Assembly (NCBI RefSeq): GCF_036588685.1
Contig: NC_086373.1
Location: forward strand, 3,844,001-3,908,000
Direction: 5' to 3'
DNA: 64,000 bases
Origin: Mytilus trossulus
Taxonomy: Eukaryota > Mollusca > Bivalvia > Mytilida > Mytilidae
Of this stretch, positions 59,356 through 64,000 are shown in pieces. Made by a program: the position numbers and the translations under genes. The notes below the pieces were generated by a model. The model was not told the origin of the DNA. It did not search any database and was given only the letters and a program-made list of their open reading frames with translations. Each line of letters starts with the position of its first letter. Position 1 is the stretch's first letter.

Positions 59356-59610
59356 ATGGATTATACTGCCAAAGCATTTGATAAAGTGCCACACAAACAT
59401 TGATTTACTTTACAGATACGACATTTCAGATCACTCCTCTCCATCAGAATGCATACAGTCCTTCTCGAAAACTAAACATCAACGACCTACCTCACTACGC
59501 AGTCAGATAAGACTCTTAGCAGATAACAGGTTTACTTACCGGCCTTTTATAATTACTTGTCAAAACGATTGAATAAAGCTTCAAGAAGACATGTAGTAAC
59601 AACTATAAAA
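59356..59610 (+). pseudogene. Decayed, internally deleted LINE reverse transcriptase
   Basis: The frame at 59356 reads MDYTAKAFDKVPHKH, the RT block normally seen as LDFTKAFDTVPH in jockey/CR1-type LINEs. After a frame change come IDLLYRYDIS and, about 100 bp on, RSQIRLLADNRFTYRP, which corresponds to the catalytic block usually reading RLFADDT.LYR. The spacing is far too short, so most of the domain is deleted, and the second catalytic Asp is Asn. It is a non-functional relic. Confidence 0.65.
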
Positions 59611-59764
59611 TGAGTGAAAGACTGACTCAAGTCATTGTACCTGAACTAATGTAAATGTTCAGAGTTTGTTTCTCGAATGAAATAAAAACTCATCACAGAT
59701 ATTTGTAGGTACCTAATTATCAGGTGTAATCTGGAGTGAAACTATATCAAATGTTAAGTATAAG

Positions 59765-59801
59765 CATGGAAGTATTATATTGTCAATATAATACTTCCAT
59801 G
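59765..59801. repeat. Perfect hairpin
   Basis: CATGGAAGTATTATATTG and its exact reverse complement are separated by a single base. The origin is unknown. Confidence 0.85.
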
Positions 59802-60263
59802 GTATAAGGGACTAGATTAGGTTTACAGAATAGAGAATAATGGGTTAAATCTGCAGAAAAAAAATGGGCACAGTCCAAAAATAATGATTCAAAAAAAAAA
59901 AAGAATATAGAAAAATGGAACAAAATATAGAATAACGATATAGAAACTTGAATAATGGGTCCCAAAAAAGCATTTCACCCAACCCCCCATATTTCAGCTA
60001 GTGTGAATTGGTTTTCGAACATTAAGAAGGAGTGGAAATGATGGCGGCCGGTCTTGACATTTTAAAACCACTGACTGATCTAGAAGGAAAAATGACACAA
60101 GTTAAGTCGTCACTTGGTTGTTTTGGCACAAAAAGAAAGTCAAACCGGCATCTACTCAAGTCGACACCTATTAAGTCATTTCGGCACCAAATAATATTTT
60201 TCACCTTTTCCTGATTTAATAGATCTGAGTAGATCGATAAAAATCATCATGTCGATTTGACCA

Positions 60264-60343
60264 GGTGCCGATTTTACTAAATGCCAAATTGACTATACCA
60301 GTGCCGATTTTACTAAATGCCGAAATGACTATACCGGTGCCAA
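60264..60343. repeat. 37-bp tandem duplication
   Basis: Two units of GTGCCGATTTTACTAAATGC followed by an AAATGACTATACC-like tail, plus a third partial start. The neighbourhood (60120-60360) has other short TTCGGCAC/GTGCC motifs of the same type. Confidence 0.75.
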
Positions 60344-61234
60344 ATTGATCAGGAATTCAGGGAAAACTCCATCTCGCACCCATAAGGCAGTCTACATGTT
60401 TAATTCCAAGTACTACGACATTCATCTCGACAAGCCAACAGTATCCAACTTAAATTTTCAAATAATTGAGCATCTGGCTTGTGGACTCATAAGTAAAGTG
60501 TGATCACCTCTTTGCAATATACAAATATCTAAAATGCAATTTTACAATATCGATTTTAGATTTTAGATTCGGACATACTTATTTTATATTTGGATAAAAA
60601 ACTTTTATCAGTGTAAATAATTCTTATGGATTTTTAATTTAATTAGTTTAAACATATTTATTTATAGTGGATTGGGAAACAAGTTTTGCAACTTATATTA
60701 ATCCCTTTCCACTTTGCGGGTGCAAGTGCTTTAATGTAAATACTGGTGAAGGATATTCAGTGTATATATCTGAAATTTTTTATATACCGTACTCTAGGTT
60801 CCAGGAGGTGTGCCTTGATTGGCTGAAGATATTTACAGATATATAAATAGATAGATAGAAGGCTGATAACGAATTGGACCGAAAAATCATTCAAGTTTTA
60901 TGGATCTAATAATAATTCTTACATCACAGCAATCTTATACACGCTATACTAAGCATGTGAGGTGAATGTCTAAACTGAAAAAAATGTATCCAGCTTGACA
61001 CGTTCTTTTATTATTTCTCGTTGTGGTGCTTTGTTGTTCAAAATTAACGGGAAATATTTAGTTTTACCTTGATTGATACTATAAAAGAACAATCTCACTA
61101 GACATTAATTCAAATACCGTGTAATGTACGGTAATCAGAAATGTACAATTTTGAACCAGTATGTTGTGACTTTGTATGGTTCCTTGTTTCTGAATTGACA
61201 TTTAGGAATCAAGAATCATAAAAAAATAATAATC

Positions 61235-63706
61235 ATGGATTCGAAAAATGCATTGAAAACTTGGGAAATGTCAAACAGTGTTGAGAACATTAATAGTATG
61301 GACGAAATATACCGATATGACAAGAGACAACAACAAGATATCCTTACAGCAAAGCCATGGGATAAAGAGTAATTGCAAATAGGATATTGTTATTGAACTA
61401 TGAAAATTTACCAGATTTTTCTTTTTGACTTTTTTTCTTAAATAAATAGCATGTTTTCAAATGGTTATAAAACTTAGCTTGAAAAGAAGGTCAAGTCCAC
61501 ATATGTAATACTCAATTGTAAGATGTGATGTGACATAGCTAAAGTATTCACTATCAAATAACTTTATGTTTTATTAATAATTCTAATATGACGTGCTTCT
61601 TTAGCTTTGAAAAGAAACCATACTTTATTATCCAATAAAATTAGTTTGCACATGCGTATATTGACTACGGCAGAAAAATGAATTTCGTCAAATTGATATG
61701 CATTTAATTTAATTATCTTAAATTAAAACACTTTCAAACACTAAAATGATACACATTTTGTTACTAAAACTTTTACAATGACAACAATGTGTTACAATTC
61801 GTAATTGACATATTAGACCTAGATACCGCAACATTCATGTTGGCTGTTCTATCTTCAAAACCCTCCCTCACATTTCATCTCTCCTTTTGAAAAGGCATGT
61901 CATTGTATATAATAATTTCATTGAAACATATGTTCGGGTGATAAAATATAAAATATAAAATAAAGTATAGGTTATTATTACTTTTGTACTGAAATGACAA
62001 AATTGTTTCATATTTCTGATTAAATTGATTGACCCTAGCAGGGAATCGAACCCCATTCTCCTATATAAAAAAAATAGGCGTAATTACCAATATACCACCA
62101 AGGTTTCCAATCCATTTTACAAATGCAACAAGATTGTCACCCAGTATTAATTTTAATCATCATGTAATACAGCATTTGAAATAGTCAGATGCACAAAGGC
62201 ATGCCCTTTGATCAACTTTACAAGGTGTAACCACCGCAAGTATAAATGGATCTCTGTCAAAGGGCCCCTCCTGCCAAGTCTCGAATGTCAGCACAACTAT
62301 ATCAAGGAATCCGCTATCAGATATGATCATATTTACCAATGCTACACTATTAACCGGTGGAATATTTACGATTAATTTAGTAAATAAAGACCTACCTGAT
62401 TCTCCTTGTGCATCCACCGCCATTGACAACTGACTTGAAAATGTGCGTGTCAGAAATTGCCCTCGAAGGAAAAGATTGTTGTAATAAAACTTTTCTGTTA
62501 TATTGTGAAACAAATATTGTTTTAGTTAGGCTAATAAATTAATTTGTTGATTTCTGTTTCAATTTTAAATTTTAGAAACCTACAACTCTGCGAAATTAAA
62601 CTGGTTTGAACTAGTTTGATAAAAATCAACAGAGAGGTTAATGGAAGAGCCTACACAAAGACTGTACACTTATACACAGCGAACATAGAAATTACCGTAA
62701 TTGTCCTAATCAGAATCGAAATAATTGATGCCAGCTATACTTTATTTAAGTTTTAACATGGGTAGGCATAATATTCGTGTTATTTTAGCCCTCGCTATCG
62801 CTCTGGCAAAAATAATCACAAATATAATGCCTACCCATGTTAAAACTACAATAAAGTATAGCTGGCATCAATTCGCCGTTTCAGAATCTAAAGCATCATG
62901 GGTAATTTCATTATTCATACCCCAAAGTGAAAATAACGTTATGTCATTGGTTGAATTTCCATTGTTTATAATGTTTTGAACCAATCAAAACGCTTTGGTG
63001 TACGCTTTTGAAAATATTACCCAGGATGCATTAGATTCTGAAACGGCGAATTATTTCTTAAATACACAGACGAAGTTCTAGATTTTTATAATATACTATA
63101 TACACAATATATTTTAACAAATTATCAGATCGAATTTTAATTCCTTTTCATAAATATTTTCACGTTCATTATAATGGTGAAAAATAAACTTACCACGCTT
63201 ACTATCTTTTATATTTCTTTATATATTTTTTTAATCATTATTTAAAACAATAGGAAACATGTTCACTTATGATAGTCATAAGAGCATCACATTTACAACA
63301 GCTTTGATTTACATTCTATGACATATCTTATGATACTTTCGAAAATCAGGCCCCAGGATTCAACCAAGAAGGCAATAATGTAGGGCTCTTCCATGACTTC
63401 CCATTAAATCTACAGCTAAATATAACAATGATTGGTTTTGTAATGTTATTACCTATCTTTTTTATTTTCAGTCCACACTACTTCAAACACATCAAAGTTT
63501 CAGCATTAGCTTTACTTAAAATGGTGATGCATGCCCGGTCAGGTGGTAATCTTGAAATCATGGGACTCCTGTTGGGGAAAGTAGATGGCAGCACTATGAT
63601 TGTAATGGACAGTTTTGCACTGCCCGTAGAAGGAACAGAAACCAGAGTTAATGCCCAGTCACAAGCCTATGAATACATGGCTGCTTATACAGAATCTGCC
63701 AAACAG
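61235..63706 (+). CDS. COPS5: COP9 signalosome subunit 5 (CSN5/JAB1), N-terminal two coding exons
   Basis: Metalloprotease subunit of the COP9 signalosome that removes NEDD8 from cullins. Exon 1 is 61235-61368 (44 codons plus two bases) and exon 2 is 63472-63706; together they give 123 residues, ending in phase 0 at AAACAG|GTAACT, and the gene continues past the right edge. Exon 1 reads [20 protein letters not shown] and AKPWDK, as in human CSN5 near the N-terminus. Exon 2 gives [40 protein letters not shown] and [17 protein letters not shown], the start of the MPN domain. The JAMM zinc motif (HSHPGYG in the family) would be in the next exon and is not seen. ATG context AtcATGG has A at -3 and G at +4. 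Intron 1 is 2.1 kb. The protein is among the most conserved in animals, so the call is secure. Confidence 0.96.
62033..62103 (-). other. tRNA-like sequence (tRNA pseudogene or SINE head) in COPS5 intron 1
   Basis: Read on the minus strand, the 71-nt segment folds like a tRNA. The 7-bp acceptor stem is CCTTGGT with GCTAGGG (G-T pairs allowed). The T arm has TGGGG-TTCGATT-CCCTG and includes a perfect box B, GGTTCGATTCC. A box-A-like TGGTGGTATATTGG is in place. The anticodon stem CCTAT/ATAGG pairs, but its loop is a 9-base T-rich run, not a normal 7-base anticodon loop. It is therefore unlikely to be a working tRNA; a tRNA-derived SINE head or pseudogene fits better. Confidence 0.55.
62723..62873. 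repeat. Palindromic element A in COPS5 intron 1
   Basis: AATTGATGCCAGCTATACTT at the left returns as AAGTATAGCTGGCATCAATT at the right; the arms continue through GTTTTAACATGGGTAGGCAT to about 55-60 bp. The loop contains CCCTCGCTATCGCTCTGG. Confidence 0.85.
62870..63052. repeat. Palindromic element B in COPS5 intron 1, abutting element A
   Basis: AATTCGCCGTTTCAGAATCT and its complement AGATTCTGAAACGGCGAATT bound a 183-bp segment. Further in, CATCATGGGTAA pairs imperfectly with TTACCCAGGATG. It shares the AATT junction with element A. Confidence 0.8.
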
Positions 63707-64000
63707 GTAACTTTAATTAAGGATCTTCCCTATTAAGCCTGTATGACCATTCTTGGCTATTCATAAGATCAGTAACTTGAAATGAAAAAAAATATCTAAA
63801 AGGAACCCTATTGCTTTATAAATTACAACTACAGAAATGAAATCTGACGAATTGCTTATTAGCTTCCTTATTGTGACTAGCAAATTTATGATAGCTTACA
63901 AATTTAATTTGCAGAAATGTTGATGTGTAATAAAGTTTTCTTAAATCATACTTTTAGAATAGGGATCACAATGATATTTAATTAGAAAAAAGTAAAATTG

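Larger units (their letters stand above)
57300..61234. other. Intergenic region between divergent ARFGEF and COPS5
   Basis: About 4 kb with no recognised exon. It contains the decayed LINE at 59356-59610, a repeat end at 59270-59330 (TGGAGAGTTGTCTCATTGGC), hairpin 59765-59801, a 37-bp tandem duplication at 60264-60343 and an A run at 58860. A short frame at 60032-60214 begins at ATGATGGCGGCCGG but has no recognisable content. Promoters of both neighbours must lie here. Confidence 0.55.

Noticed and set aside
60032..60214. 60-codon frame starting ATGATGGCGGCCGG
   Set aside because: First-exon-like start, but the frame runs into short GTGCC-type repeats; no donor giving a recognised product and no homology recognised.

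Overview
The window is nuclear genomic DNA from an animal, most probably a marine bivalve of the mussel (Mytilus) type. Genes are split into many short exons with GT-AG introns, the DNA is AT-rich, and introns and intergenic DNA are filled with dispersed repeats, fold-back elements and tandem arrays whose sequences I recognise as typical of mussel genomes. There are no operons, CRISPR arrays or prokaryotic signals. Exons were assembled by hand from conserved protein sequence, reading phase and splice sites; no alignment program was run.

Layout: (1) 444-5600, minus strand: the first seven coding exons of a KIF16B-type kinesin-3 motor gene, running off the left edge. (2) 9098-10480, plus strand: a complete, uninterrupted GH29 alpha-L-fucosidase gene with a signal peptide, head-to-head with the kinesin gene. 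(3) About 11-17.6 kb: a repeat-rich block with a decayed Penelope-like reverse transcriptase and a tandem array of about 356-bp units that shares sequence with it. (4) 22544-56922, minus strand: a complete 39-exon gene for the Sec7-type Arf exchange factor BIG1/BIG2 (ARFGEF1/2), predicted at 1832 residues, with a possible cassette exon, two places with competing splice donors, and many transposon-derived repeats in its introns. (5) 57-61.2 kb: intergenic DNA with a decayed LINE and hairpins. (6) 61235-63706, plus strand: the first two coding exons of COPS5 (CSN5/JAB1), running off the right edge and divergent from ARFGEF.

The proteins do not form one pathway. KIF16B and BIG1/2 both act in endosome/trans-Golgi membrane traffic, the fucosidase is a lysosomal or secreted glycosidase, and CSN5 is the deneddylase of the COP9 signalosome. 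The neighbouring ARFGEF and COPS5 genes recall the human 8q13 neighbourhood, so the linkage may be ancient. I found no novel multi-gene system. The most interesting observations are the possible cassette exon, the tandemly duplicated splice donor, a nested transposon with target-site duplication, a pair of TTAA-flanked miniature elements, long near-perfect palindromes, and a tRNA-like sequence in the COPS5 intron.
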